Translations under genes and position numbers: made by a program
DNA from: an uncultured Christensenellaceae bacterium
GTDB lineage: Bacteria > Bacillota > Clostridia > Christensenellales > UBA3700
DNA length: 64,000 nucleotides
Direction of reading: 5' to 3'
NCBI GenBank assembly: GCA_944383895.1
Contig: CALWRH010000002.1
Location: 124,001 to 188,000 of the forward strand
Notes under the pieces: generated by a model
What the model saw: only the letters and a program-made list of their open reading frames with translations
Told to the model about the DNA's origin: nothing
The model's database searches: none
Part shown: in pieces, positions 51,740-60,173 of the stretch
Numbering within the stretch: the stretch's first letter is position 1
Layout: each line of letters opens with the position of its first letter

Positions 51740-53014
51740 ATGAAACTCAGGATATACAATGCAAAAATTCTTACCCCGGACGGAATTATCGACGGAGAAC
51801 TGCGCACGGACGGCGACAGGATATGTTATCTGTCCCCCGTATCGACTCTGGATTGGCAGGATTGGGACAGAGAGATAGATCTCAAAGGCAATCTGCTCGT
51901 GCCGTCGTTCAAGAACGCGCATACGCACTCGCCTATGACCTTTTTGCGTTCGCGCGCGGAAGACATGCTTCTGAAAGATTGGCTGTACAAACAGGTCTTT
52001 CCCGCGGAAGGCAAGCTGACGGACGAGGACTGTTATCTGTTCACGAGGCTTGCGGTCGCCGAGTATTATTCGGGCGGCACAACGTTCGCGTGCGAGATGT
52101 ACGGGCATACCGAGGCTGTGGCGGCGGCTTTTGCGGATACGGGATTCGGCGCGTATATCGGCAGCGGAATATTCGATTTCGACGGCGGGTACGACGAGAT
52201 AACAAAGAGAGCTGAAGAGCTCAAAGCCGCGATTGACAAACTGCCGAGGGTGAAATACGCGCTTGCAATGCATGCTCAGTATACCTGCGGCGACGAAACG
52301 ATAAGGGCAGTATGCGATCTGTCCAAGAAATACTCGCTCCCCGTAATGACTCACTTGTCGGAAACTAAAGACGAAGTTGAATCGTGCAAGGCTCAGTACG
52401 GCATGTCGCCCGTAAAACTGCTTGCCGAAAAGGGAGTGTTCGATCTCGGAGGTACGGGATTTCACTGCGTGCATCTCGACGACGAAGATATAAGAATAAT
52501 GAAAAAGCTCGGAGTGGGCGCGGTAACGTGTCCTTGCAGCAACCTCAAGCTTGCAAGCGGCATAGCTCCGCTCAAAAAGCTCAATGACGCGGGTATAGTT
52601 CTCGGCGTCGGCACGGACGGAGCGGCAAGCAACAACGCTCTCGATATGTTCAGAGAAACCTATCTTGCGACATGTCTTCAAAAATATCTGCTTGACGACG
52701 CGGTCGCGGTAAAGGCAACCGATATATATGCAAGCGCGGTCAGCGGCGCGGCTTTCGGGTTGGAAAAAGCGGACGGTCTTTATATAGGCGCGCTTGCGGA
52801 TATGGCGGTCATAGATCTTTCCGCGCCGAATATGCAGCCCCTTACGGACGTGCGCTCCAATCTCGTATATGCCGGCGGAAAGCAAAACGTCGTCATGACT
52901 ATCGCGGGAGGCAGAGTCGTCTACGAGAACGGGGAATTGCTTTACGGAGAAGATTACGGAGCGTTGCTCGAAAAATGCAACGCGGCAGCGGAGAGAATAA
53001 AAAATGAGCTATGA
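51740..53014 (+). CDS. mtaD: Amidohydrolase, MTA/S-adenosylhomocysteine deaminase type
   Basis: 424 residues. Metal ligands: HTH in FKNAHTHSPMTFLRSRAEDM, histidine in YALAMHAQYTCG, catalytic segment VMTHLSETKDEVE, later GFHCVHLDDEDI, and aspartate in GVGTDGAASNN. The closest family pattern is MtaD/SsnA-like nucleoside deaminases. Neighbouring punA supports a purine-salvage role (deamination of methylthioadenosine, adenosyl-homocysteine or adenosine). The 98-bp gap from punA shows nothing notable. It overlaps the next gene by 11 nt. Confidence 0.82.
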   Translation: MKLRIYNAKILTPDGIIDGELRTDGDRICYLSPVSTLDWQDWDREIDLKGNLLVPSFKNAHTHSPMTFLRSRAEDMLLKDWLYKQVFPAEGKLTDEDCYLFTRLAVAEYYSGGTTFACEMYGHTEAVAAAFADTGFGAYIGSGIFDFDGGYDEITKRAEELKAAIDKLPRVKYALAMHAQYTCGDETIRAVCDLSKKYSLPVMTHLSETKDEVESCKAQYGMSPVKLLAEKGVFDLGGTGFHCVHLDDEDIRIMKKLGVGAVTCPCSNLKLASGIAPLKKLNDAGIVLGVGTDGAASNNALDMFRETYLATCLQKYLLDDAVAVKATDIYASAVSGAAFGLEKADGLYIGALADMAVIDLSAPNMQPLTDVRSNLVYAGGKQNVVMTIAGGRVVYENGELLYGEDYGALLEKCNAAAERIKNEL

Positions 53015-53534
53015 AAAAAAGCTCGCGAGGGAGCAGAGAGAAAAGGCTGAAAAGAAAAGAAAAAGGCTGCGGTTTTTAGGTCTTATCGGTCTGACGGTAG
53101 CCGTCATAGCGGCAGTCGTGATCACCGTGTTTGCGGTCAGGAGCTGCGAAGAGACTTTTACCTTAGAGATAGGTCAGCCTTACGACGCGGGCAAGGCGAC
53201 CGTTACGGTCACAGATATCGGGATAAAGAGGTTGGACTCAAAGGAGCAGGTTTATGCGATAATAACGCTCAAGGTCGAGGCGGAAAAAGATTTTACGCTC
53301 GATCCGTACGATTTTGAGCTTGACGGAACGGCTCCGATGTCCTATTCGGATGCGGACGATGTCGAGGCAACCACGGACGAGACGAAAGTTTCTGCGGGGC
53401 AGACCGTGCAGGTCAGAATAGCATTTCTCGTGCCGAGAAGCATGAAAGTCAGCTTTCTGACCTACAAGAAAGCCGTGATAAGGCTGGGTAGTATGATAGA
53501 AAACGATAACAACCTTTCAGAGGAGAGAAAATGA
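53004..53534 (+). CDS. Membrane-anchored protein with extracellular beta domain, unknown function
   Basis: 176 residues. A very basic N-terminus (EKKLAREQREKAEKKRKRLR) precedes one transmembrane helix (GLIGLTVAVIAAVVITVFAV). The outside domain (~120 residues, KATVTVTDIGIKRLDSKEQ, VYAIITLKVEAEKDFTLDPY) resembles DUF4352-type immunoglobulin-like domains by pattern. Its start overlaps the deaminase and its stop overlaps the ABC-F gene (ATGA). Confidence 0.7.
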   Translation: MSYEKKLAREQREKAEKKRKRLRFLGLIGLTVAVIAAVVITVFAVRSCEETFTLEIGQPYDAGKATVTVTDIGIKRLDSKEQVYAIITLKVEAEKDFTLDPYDFELDGTAPMSYSDADDVEATTDETKVSAGQTVQVRIAFLVPRSMKVSFLTYKKAVIRLGSMIENDNNLSEERK

Positions 53535-55102
53535 TACAGGTAACAGATTTGTTTTTGCAGTTTGGCGGAAGAAAGCTTTTCGAGGACGTAAACCTCAAGT
53601 TCACCGACGGCAACTGCTACGGCGTAATAGGCGCGAACGGTGCGGGTAAATCCACGTTCCTCAAGATACTTTCGGGAGAACTCGAGCCGACGAGAGGTAC
53701 GGTGTCCATAGGCAAAGGACAGCGTATCAGCGTTTTGCACCAGAACCAGAACGACTTTGACGATTGCACGGTAATGCGCACGGTATTGCTCGGACACAAG
53801 CGTCTTGTCGACATCATGGACGAAAAAGACGCGCTCTATTGCAAAGAAGATTTCAGCGAAGAGGACGGCATAAGAGCGTCTGAGCTCGAAAACGAGTTCG
53901 CGGAGCTCGGCGGCTGGGAGGCGGAGAGCGAGGCGGCGTCGCTGCTCAACGAGCTCAAGTTCGGCGAAGAATATCACGAAAAGCTCATGAGCGAGCTCGA
54001 CGGCAAACAGAAAGTCAAGATACTTCTCGCGCAGGCTTTGTTCGGCAACCCCGACATACTCATACTCGACGAGCCTACCAACAACCTCGACGCGAAGAGC
54101 ATAATGTGGCTTGAAAAATTCCTTATGGATTTCAAGAATACGCTCATCATCGTATCGCACAACCGCCACTTCCTCAACAAAGTGTGCACGCATATATGCG
54201 ACGTCGACTACGGACAGATAAACATGTACGTCGGCAACTACGACTTCTGGTACGAGACCAACCAGCTGCTTGCGCGTCAGGCAAAAGAAGCGAACAAGAA
54301 AGCCGAGGCGAGAGCGAAGGAGTTGCAGGAATTTATCGCGCGTTTCTCGGCAAACGCGTCCAAGTCGAGGCAGGCGACGTCGAGAAAGAAAGAGCTTGAA
54401 AAACTCACTCTCGAAGACATAAAGCCGTCTATGAGAAAATATCCTTATATCAATTTCGAAATGGAGCAGGATCTCGGCAAGGAGATACTCAAAGTCGAGG
54501 GACTGACTAAAAAAGGATTTTTCGAGGACGTCAGCTTTACGGTGCAGAAAGGTGAGAAGATCGCGTTTCTGTCCGACAAATCCACGTCGGTATCCATGCT
54601 GTTCGATATACTCAACGGTATAGAAGAACCCGACGCGGGCAAGTACGAGTGGGGTAAGACGGTCAGACTCAGTTACGTTCCGCAAAACTTCGACGACTTC
54701 TTCGACGGCTGCAATATGAATCTTGTGGAGTGGATAAACAGATTCTCAAAAGATCACACGGAGAGCTATCTGAGGAGCTGGCTCGGCAGGATGCTTTTCT
54801 CGGGCGACGAGGTGAAAAAGAGCGCTAAGGTGCTCAGCGGAGGCGAAAAAGTTCGCTGCATGCTCGCGCGCGCAATGCTGATCGCGGGCAACGTGCTTAT
54901 ACTCGACGAGCCGACCAACCACCTCGATCTCGAGGCGATAACCGCGCTCAACAAAGGTATGATAAATTTCAAAGGCTGCTCGCTCTTTGCGACTCACGAT
55001 CAGGAGCTTATGCAGACCGTAGCAAACAGGATCATAGAGATCAACGGTACGAAGACGTTCGACAAACTGACGACTTACGAAGAATATCTTGAAACTATCT
55101 GA
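53531..55102 (+). CDS. ABC-F family ATPase with one degenerate ATP site
   Basis: 523 residues, two ATPase domains, no membrane segment. Domain 1 has Walker A GANGAGKST and Walker B ILILDEPTNNLD, but its signature reads SELDGKQKVK. Domain 2 has the signature LSGGEKVRC and VLILDEPTNHLD, but its Walker A region reads FLSDKSTSVSMLF without the P-loop lysine. The linker (~240-300) is highly charged. So site 1 (Walker A1 with signature 2) is intact and site 2 is degenerate on both sides. This resembles the YkpA/YbiT-like ABC-F subgroup, which acts on ribosomes. AGGAGAG precedes the start. Confidence 0.88.
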   Translation: MIQVTDLFLQFGGRKLFEDVNLKFTDGNCYGVIGANGAGKSTFLKILSGELEPTRGTVSIGKGQRISVLHQNQNDFDDCTVMRTVLLGHKRLVDIMDEKDALYCKEDFSEEDGIRASELENEFAELGGWEAESEAASLLNELKFGEEYHEKLMSELDGKQKVKILLAQALFGNPDILILDEPTNNLDAKSIMWLEKFLMDFKNTLIIVSHNRHFLNKVCTHICDVDYGQINMYVGNYDFWYETNQLLARQAKEANKKAEARAKELQEFIARFSANASKSRQATSRKKELEKLTLEDIKPSMRKYPYINFEMEQDLGKEILKVEGLTKKGFFEDVSFTVQKGEKIAFLSDKSTSVSMLFDILNGIEEPDAGKYEWGKTVRLSYVPQNFDDFFDGCNMNLVEWINRFSKDHTESYLRSWLGRMLFSGDEVKKSAKVLSGGEKVRCMLARAMLIAGNVLILDEPTNHLDLEAITALNKGMINFKGCSLFATHDQELMQTVANRIIEINGTKTFDKLTTYEEYLETI

Positions 55103-55115
55103 AGAGGTGAAGATC

Positions 55116-55604
55116 ATGGATAAAAAAGACAAACAGATTATCGCGATACTGCGCGAAGACAGCCGTTTCACGACGGCGCAGATCGCCGCGATGAGCGGAC
55201 TTGACGAAGAAGACGTAAAGGCGAGGATAGCCGCAATGGAACAGGCGGGTATAATTGCCAAATATACGGTGCTCTGCAATACCGAAAAGATGGATTCGGA
55301 CGCCGTTACCGCGCTTATCGAAGTCAAAGTCACGCCTCAGATGCGCGACGGTTTTGACGCTATCGCACGTGAAATCTACAAGTTCGACGAGGTAAAAGAC
55401 GTTTACCTGATGAGCGGAAGTTACGACCTGACCGTAATCGTAGAAGGCAAAAATCTGAGAGAGGTATCGCGTTTCGTGACGGAAAGACTTTCCGTGCTCA
55501 AAGACGTGACTTCTACCGCTACGCATTTTATCCTGAAAAAATACAAAGCTGAAGGCGTCGTGCTCGAAAAATGCGACGAAATAAAGAGAGAAGAGATAGT
55601 ATGA
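55116..55604 (+). CDS. Lrp/AsnC-family transcriptional regulator
   Basis: 162 residues from the ATG at 55116 (GAAGAGGTG upstream). N-terminal HTH (KQIIAILREDSRFTTAQIAA) and a RAM effector domain (VTALIEVKVTPQMRDGFDAI, VYLMSGSYDLTVIVEGKNLR). It overlaps the following aminotransferase by the ATGA stop/start pair. This Lrp-aminotransferase pairing is common in clostridia, suggesting amino-acid-dependent control of that gene. Confidence 0.92.
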   Translation: MDKKDKQIIAILREDSRFTTAQIAAMSGLDEEDVKARIAAMEQAGIIAKYTVLCNTEKMDSDAVTALIEVKVTPQMRDGFDAIAREIYKFDEVKDVYLMSGSYDLTVIVEGKNLREVSRFVTERLSVLKDVTSTATHFILKKYKAEGVVLEKCDEIKREEIV

Positions 55605-56788
55605 ATTACGACAAACACGTCAGCGACGTCGTAAAAAACATCAGACCGTCAGGGATCAGAAAGTTTTTCGACGTTGCCGCAATGTACAAGGACGTGATCT
55701 CGCTCGGCGTGGGAGAACCCGATTTCGTTACGCCGTGGGAGGCGAGAGAAGCGGCTGTACAGAGCATAAGAAAGGGCATAACTCAATATACGTCCAACAG
55801 CGGACTTCTGCAGCTCAGAGAGGCGGTATCCAGATATATCGACCTGCATTTCGGGGTGAAATACGATCCTAAAGACGAGATCGTCATGACGGTCGGCGCG
55901 AGCGAGGCGATATATCTTGCGGTGCGCACGCTTGCCAACGCAGGAGACGAGGTGATAATTCCCGAGCCGTCATACGTTTCATACGCTCCCGGTGTCGCGT
56001 TTTGCGACGCTGTTCCCGTAATAGCTCCTTGCAGAGTAGAAGACAACTTCACTCTTACCGCAGAGGCGCTCGAGTCGGTGATAACGCCGCGCACTAAAGC
56101 TCTGATATTGCCTTTCCCCAACAATCCTACGGGCGCGATAATGAACAGAGAGCAGCTCGAGAGCATAGCCACAGTGATCAAAAAGCACGATATCATAGTC
56201 ATTTCCGACGAGATATACGCAGAGCTTACATACGGCGACGAAAGACACGTTTCGATAGCGTCGCTCGACGGTATGAGAGAAAGGACGGTGCTGATAAACG
56301 GTTTCAGCAAGGCGTTTGCCATGACGGGCTGGCGACTCGGCTACGTCTGCGCTCCGAGAGAACTCGAAAAGCAGATGCTGAAGATACATCAATATATTAT
56401 AATGTGTGCGCCGACAGCCGCTCAGTATGCCGCGCTCAATGCGCTGAATACTGCGTTTGAAGACAACTTTGCGGCAGTAGAGGAGATGAGGAGCCAGTAT
56501 GATATCAGACGCAGATTTCTCGTCAAGCGTCTCAACGATATGAAACTGACTTGTTTCGAGCCGCGCGGAGCGTTTTACGTCTTCCCGTGCGTATCTGTCA
56601 CGGGGCTCGACGGAGAGCAGTTCGCAGAAGAATTGCTTGCGGATCAGAAAGTCGCTGTCGTACCGGGCGGTGCTTTCGGAGAGTCGGGCAAGAATTTTAT
56701 AAGGATAAGCTACGCGTATTCGCTCGAGAACCTCAAAAAGGCGACGGACAGGATAGAAGTTTTCCTTAAAAAGAAAGGCGTTCTCTGA
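55601..56788 (+). CDS. Class I/II pyridoxal-phosphate aminotransferase
   Basis: 395 residues from the ATG at 55601, fixed by the overlap with the lrp stop. Substrate and cofactor motifs: ISLGVGEPDFVTPWEAREA, PFPNNPTGAIM, PLP lysine in LINGFSKAFAMTGWRLGY, and the C-terminal arginine in FIRISYAYS. It resembles aspartate/aromatic or N-acetyl-diaminopimelate-type transaminases; the exact substrate cannot be read. It ends the long plus-strand run started at pyrB. Confidence 0.9.
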   Translation: MNYDKHVSDVVKNIRPSGIRKFFDVAAMYKDVISLGVGEPDFVTPWEAREAAVQSIRKGITQYTSNSGLLQLREAVSRYIDLHFGVKYDPKDEIVMTVGASEAIYLAVRTLANAGDEVIIPEPSYVSYAPGVAFCDAVPVIAPCRVEDNFTLTAEALESVITPRTKALILPFPNNPTGAIMNREQLESIATVIKKHDIIVISDEIYAELTYGDERHVSIASLDGMRERTVLINGFSKAFAMTGWRLGYVCAPRELEKQMLKIHQYIIMCAPTAAQYAALNALNTAFEDNFAAVEEMRSQYDIRRRFLVKRLNDMKLTCFEPRGAFYVFPCVSVTGLDGEQFAEELLADQKVAVVPGGAFGESGKNFIRISYAYSLENLKKATDRIEVFLKKKGVL

Positions 56789-56941
56789 TAAAATATGTGT
56801 ATTAATACCCGAAATTGCGGATTTTGATCCTTTAGCCGTGTTAAAATGTGCATATTTTTAATACTATTTTAACAAAAGTACGGCTCAAGCAGGGGAAAAA
56901 GCAGTCGATAAAAAAATTTTTGAAAAAGTTTGAAAAAACTG

Positions 56942-56970
56942 TTGACAAATTTTGAAGTCGATGATAAAAT
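56942..56970 (+). promoter_or_regulatory. Near-consensus promoter of a candidate small RNA
   Basis: TTGACA (56942-56947), 17-nt spacer, TAAAAT (56965-56970). No gene follows on this strand before the terminator at 57028, so it seems to drive a non-coding RNA. The preceding 56789-56941 is AT-rich and holds nothing else recognisable. Confidence 0.75.
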
Positions 56971-56976
56971 GCAAAC

Positions 56977-57066
56977 TGTAAATAAAAGAGCTCATAATTT
57001 TCCCCCTTATCATATAATAAAGGAAGGGAGGTATCCGAGAATTCGGATACCTCTCTTTCTTTTTTG
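56977..57066 (+). ncRNA. Candidate ~90-nt C-rich small RNA
   Basis: The promoter at 56942 and the intrinsic terminator at 57028 bracket about 90 nt with no start codon that opens a credible reading frame. The 5' half is AU-rich and probably unpaired and contains UUUUCCCCCUUAUC (around 56997-57011). That C-rich stretch could pair with G-rich Shine-Dalgarno sequences, as in the C-rich sRNAs of Bacillota (for example FsrA and RsaE). Its targets are unknown. It could also pair with its own AAGGAAGGGAGG near 57020. Confidence 0.55.
57028..57066 (+). terminator. Intrinsic terminator of the candidate small RNA
   Basis: An 11-bp stem GAGGTATCCGA/TCGGATACCTC with loop GAAT, followed by TCTTTCTTTTTT. 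Confidence 0.88.
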
Positions 57067-57227
57067 CCGCGTTTTGCGCCGATCAGGAGCAATATTAGCG
57101 CCGTTTTGTCCATAAAACTTTTAATGTTGGACATTTTGCCCTTTCAAAAGTACGGATAGTCGCGCAATTTGCGGCTTTCGGAGCGGTTTTGTATATTTAC
57201 CGTTCCTGTTTCGCCTTAAAGATTGCG

Positions 57228-57341
57228 TCAGTCGTTCTGATACTGTCCGCTTTCGTTGCAGCACTTGCCGCCGCACATCTTACCGCAGTTCTTGGTAGTA
57301 GCGGCTTTAGCCTGCTGCTTGTTCTGCTTAGCTTTCTTCAT
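57228..57341 (-). CDS. 37-residue cysteine-rich small protein
   Basis: The sequence starts MKKAKQNKQQAKAATTKN and ends with CGKMCGGKCCNESGQYQND. A basic N-terminal half precedes a CxxxCxxxCC cluster that could bind a metal or form disulfides. The ribosome binding site AAAAGGAGGT, 9 nt before the ATG, is among the best in the window and is the main reason to call this short gene. It lies 94 nt downstream of the M1-like peptidase on the same strand and may share its transcript. No family is recognised. Confidence 0.7.
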   Translation of the reverse strand: MKKAKQNKQQAKAATTKNCGKMCGGKCCNESGQYQND

Positions 57342-57435
57342 GACTTTAACCTCCTTTTTAGGCTACTTGTATTATGTGACCTGAGAGGGGTTTTATCCTG
57401 AAGAACAATTGTAAATATTTGCCTGAATCGCAATT

Positions 57436-58887
57436 TTATAATAACGTTGACGACAGCGCGCTTTTCAGCAGCGCGCCTGCTCCCGCAAAGACAGCGTCGA
57501 GAGAAGAAAAAAGATCGTCTCCGTCTGCATATGACAGACCATACGATCTGGCGTATCCGCTCAGCGCGTTGCATAAATTACGGGTGCCGATGCTTTGAGC
57601 GACGGTATCCAACGCGAGCGCGGCTTTGCAATATACGGTTATGTAATAATCCGTGCCGTCGCGGTAATCCGTCGTGCTCCTGAATACGTTGCAATCCGCG
57701 TTTTCTCCCAAGGCTTTCTGCGTTGCGACGTAATCTTTGTAAGCAGTAGAAAGATTTTTTCTTATCGTATCGGCATAGCTCTTCATGCTACGTTTTTCAA
57801 AGTAAAGCAACGTAGACCACTGCGCGAGAGCCTCGTCCTGCCAGGGCGAACGTACCTGATCGCTGCCCGTGAGCGAGTACCACCACTGATGCGCGACTTC
57901 GTGAGCAACAGTAGTTTCCGTCTGGGATAAAGACAGAGCGTCCGATACGATAGCCGCGTTGCAGAACTCCGCACCCGCAGTCATAAAAGGAGTGAATACG
58001 AGAGAATACTCTTTGACGGGAAGAGGACAGAAGTATTCGGAGTATATCGACAAAGCGTTTACCGCGTATTCAGCGGCGTAAGAAAAAGAGCCGTCGTGCA
58101 AAACTTTTACCGTATATCCGTCTTTGCTTGCGGTAGTTATTTCGGCGTCGGGCGCGAGAAAAAGCGAAAGATCGCGCAGTGCATCTGCAGAGAATATTCT
58201 TTTGTTGCCGTCTTTGCCCGTTTCGGGAGCTGAGCAGACCGCCTTCCACGAGGACGGGCAGTCGAGAGTCAGATCGTAGTCGGCGCAGTTGAAGACGAAA
58301 GGGTCTCCCGTAGATTCGTATCCGTAAAAGACAAAGCCGCCGTCGGTATTTGCTGCGTTCTCGTCGTATCGGCACAGAACGGGGAAGAAGAAAGTCAGGT
58401 TGACCGAAAAATCGTTGTAGCCGTAACGTGTGTTGCACAAGGGAAGAGTAAGGTCGAAAGAAAAAGTTATCTCAGTGCTTTCGCCGAGAGAGAGCGGAGC
58501 GTCGAGATAAACGACTATCTTGCAAGGCGTTTCGCATAAAGAAACGCTTTTTACGTCTTTTCCGCCAGCTTGAAGAAAGGCGTAAGAGCCCGCGTTTATT
58601 CCGTAAGGATAGGCTGAGGATATGTTTACGTCGTCTACGGGGGGAGGAGTTTTCAGAGTGAAAGCGTCGGGATAAAACGCGAATACGAGTCTGTCGATAC
58701 CTTCTCTGAAGCTGTTCACGACAGTTACGGTTTCGTCGACTTTCACCGTATTTTCCGCGCCGTCCACGTCAACAGACAGAGAATAGGTTACGGGTGCGTA
58801 TTCTTCGGCAGAGGTTTCGCACGCTACGAGCGAAGGCGTAAGAAAAATTACCAGCGCAATCACGGTTATTGAGCAAAATACTTTCAT
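57436..58887 (-). CDS. M1-family metallopeptidase-like lipoprotein
   Basis: 483 residues from the ATG at 58887. The signal peptide VFCSITVIALVIFLTPSLV ends in lipobox LVAC. The zinc site is HEVAHQWWY with the third ligand in WQDEALAQWSTLLYFEK, the M1/gluzincin pattern. The exopeptidase motif GxMEN is replaced by AGAEFCNAAI, so aminopeptidase specificity may be changed. No ribosome binding site is seen; a TATAAT on the minus strand (58917-58912) suggests a short AU-rich leader. A longer reading frame upstream is rejected because it lacks the signal-peptide start. Likely an extracellular lipid-anchored protease. Confidence 0.82.
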   Translation of the reverse strand: MKVFCSITVIALVIFLTPSLVACETSAEEYAPVTYSLSVDVDGAENTVKVDETVTVVNSFREGIDRLVFAFYPDAFTLKTPPPVDDVNISSAYPYGINAGSYAFLQAGGKDVKSVSLCETPCKIVVYLDAPLSLGESTEITFSFDLTLPLCNTRYGYNDFSVNLTFFFPVLCRYDENAANTDGGFVFYGYESTGDPFVFNCADYDLTLDCPSSWKAVCSAPETGKDGNKRIFSADALRDLSLFLAPDAEITTASKDGYTVKVLHDGSFSYAAEYAVNALSIYSEYFCPLPVKEYSLVFTPFMTAGAEFCNAAIVSDALSLSQTETTVAHEVAHQWWYSLTGSDQVRSPWQDEALAQWSTLLYFEKRSMKSYADTIRKNLSTAYKDYVATQKALGENADCNVFRSTTDYRDGTDYYITVYCKAALALDTVAQSIGTRNLCNALSGYARSYGLSYADGDDLFSSLDAVFAGAGALLKSALSSTLL

Positions 58888-58945
58888 ATTATTAATTATT
58901 CGCGGTTTTGTATTATATGACCGCGCACGTCGAGAAAAAAGCTCC

Positions 58946-58974
58946 TTGACACAACGCGCGCATGAATTTATAAT
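58946..58974 (+). promoter_or_regulatory. Perfect consensus promoter of the SPFH operon
   Basis: TTGACA (58946-58951), 17-nt spacer, TATAAT (58969-58974). It diverges from the M1-like gene. Confidence 0.88.
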
Positions 58975-59020
58975 ATAAATATCAATAAATATTACAGGGC
59001 TTAGCCCTCGGGAGGCAAAT

Positions 59021-60157
59021 ATGGGTCTCGGAGACTTTTTGAAAAGACAGTTCCGCAAGGTAATACAGTGGGAACCTGTCGACAAAGACATTATCGTATG
59101 GAAATATCCGCTCGAGCGCAAAGAAGAATTCATGCGCAAGTCAATGCTCGTGGTACGCGAGGGTCAGAAGGCGATATTTATAAAAGAAGGCAAACTGTGC
59201 GACGTGTTCGGTCCCGGCAGTTACAGACTTGACGATATAAAGAATATTCCTGTTCTTACCGCGCTGTACAATTGGAAATACGCGTGGGAAACTCCGTATA
59301 CGGGAGATCTTTATTTCGTGTCTACGCGTCAGTTTATAGACAACAAGTGGGGCACGTCTAATCCCGTAATGATGAAAGACAAGGATTTCGGTATGGTGCG
59401 CGTGCGCGGATACGGCGTTTATTCTTTCGCTATCGGCGTTCCTACTTATGCGATGAACGAGTTGTTCGGCTCTACGGGCGGACTTACCGTAAGAGACGTA
59501 GACGATTATTTCAAGAAGATAATCGTCAGCGTATTGACCAACTCGATAGCAGAGTCCGGCGTGAGCGCGCTCGAACTTGCGGCACATTATGACGATATAG
59601 CGCAGATCGCGCTCGCCAAGATGCAGGGCGATTTCGGCAAGATGGGCATCGAGATAAAGGGTCTTTACATAGAGAACCTCTCGGTACCCGAAGAGGTTGA
59701 GAAGATGATAGACAAGCGCACGTCCGTAGGCGTTATGGGCGATGCCATGCAGGGATACGCACAGATGGAGAGCGTCGGGGCTATGCGCGACGCGGCGAGA
59801 AATCCCGGCATGAGCGGCGGCATGGCAAACGCGGGCATAGGACTCGGCGCGGGTCTCGGCATAGGCAAGATGTTTGCCGAAGGCATGGCGGGAGCGGTGA
59901 ACGCGGAGGCTAAGGTAGCTTGTCCTCATTGCGGCGCGACGGTAAAGAAAGGCGCGAAATTCTGCCCCGAGTGCGGCAAGGAGATAAAGGCAGAAGAGAA
60001 GAAAGTCTGCCCCAAGTGTGGAGCGCAGGTCAAGAAGAGCGCGAAGTTCTGTCCCGAGTGCGGAGAAAAGCTCGGCAGTAAGGTCTGTTCCGAGTGCGGA
60101 TGCGAAGTGCCTGCGGGTACGAAGTTCTGCCCCGAGTGCGGCAAGAAGATAAAATAA
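59021..60157 (+). CDS. SPFH-domain protein with three zinc ribbons (YdjI-like)
   Basis: 378 residues. An SPFH/virion-core-like domain spans ~1-245 (VIQWEPVDKDIIVWKYPLER, EGKLCDVFGPGSYRLDDIKN). A Gly/Ala/Met-rich linker follows, then three double-CxxC ribbons: CPHCGATVKKGAKFCPEC, CPKCGAQVKKSAKFCPEC, CSECGCEVPAGTKFCPEC. B. subtilis YdjI has this build and belongs to the ydjFGHI operon (ydjF encodes a PspA homologue) for membrane stress. The next gene is YdjG-like, but no PspA is adjacent. Strong promoter and GGGAGG site. Confidence 0.85.
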   Translation: MGLGDFLKRQFRKVIQWEPVDKDIIVWKYPLERKEEFMRKSMLVVREGQKAIFIKEGKLCDVFGPGSYRLDDIKNIPVLTALYNWKYAWETPYTGDLYFVSTRQFIDNKWGTSNPVMMKDKDFGMVRVRGYGVYSFAIGVPTYAMNELFGSTGGLTVRDVDDYFKKIIVSVLTNSIAESGVSALELAAHYDDIAQIALAKMQGDFGKMGIEIKGLYIENLSVPEEVEKMIDKRTSVGVMGDAMQGYAQMESVGAMRDAARNPGMSGGMANAGIGLGAGLGIGKMFAEGMAGAVNAEAKVACPHCGATVKKGAKFCPECGKEIKAEEKKVCPKCGAQVKKSAKFCPECGEKLGSKVCSECGCEVPAGTKFCPECGKKIK

Positions 60158-60173
60158 AGCATAAAGAGGTTTT

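Noticed and set aside
56841..57134. 97-codon minus-strand reading frame opposite the candidate small RNA
   Set aside because: It runs through the terminator hairpin and promoter of the plus strand, is Phe/Leu/Lys-rich as AT-rich non-coding DNA gives, and shows no domain.
58888..59139. 84-codon N-terminal extension of the M1-like peptidase
   Set aside because: It would bury the signal peptide and lipobox and would run through the divergent consensus promoter at 58946.
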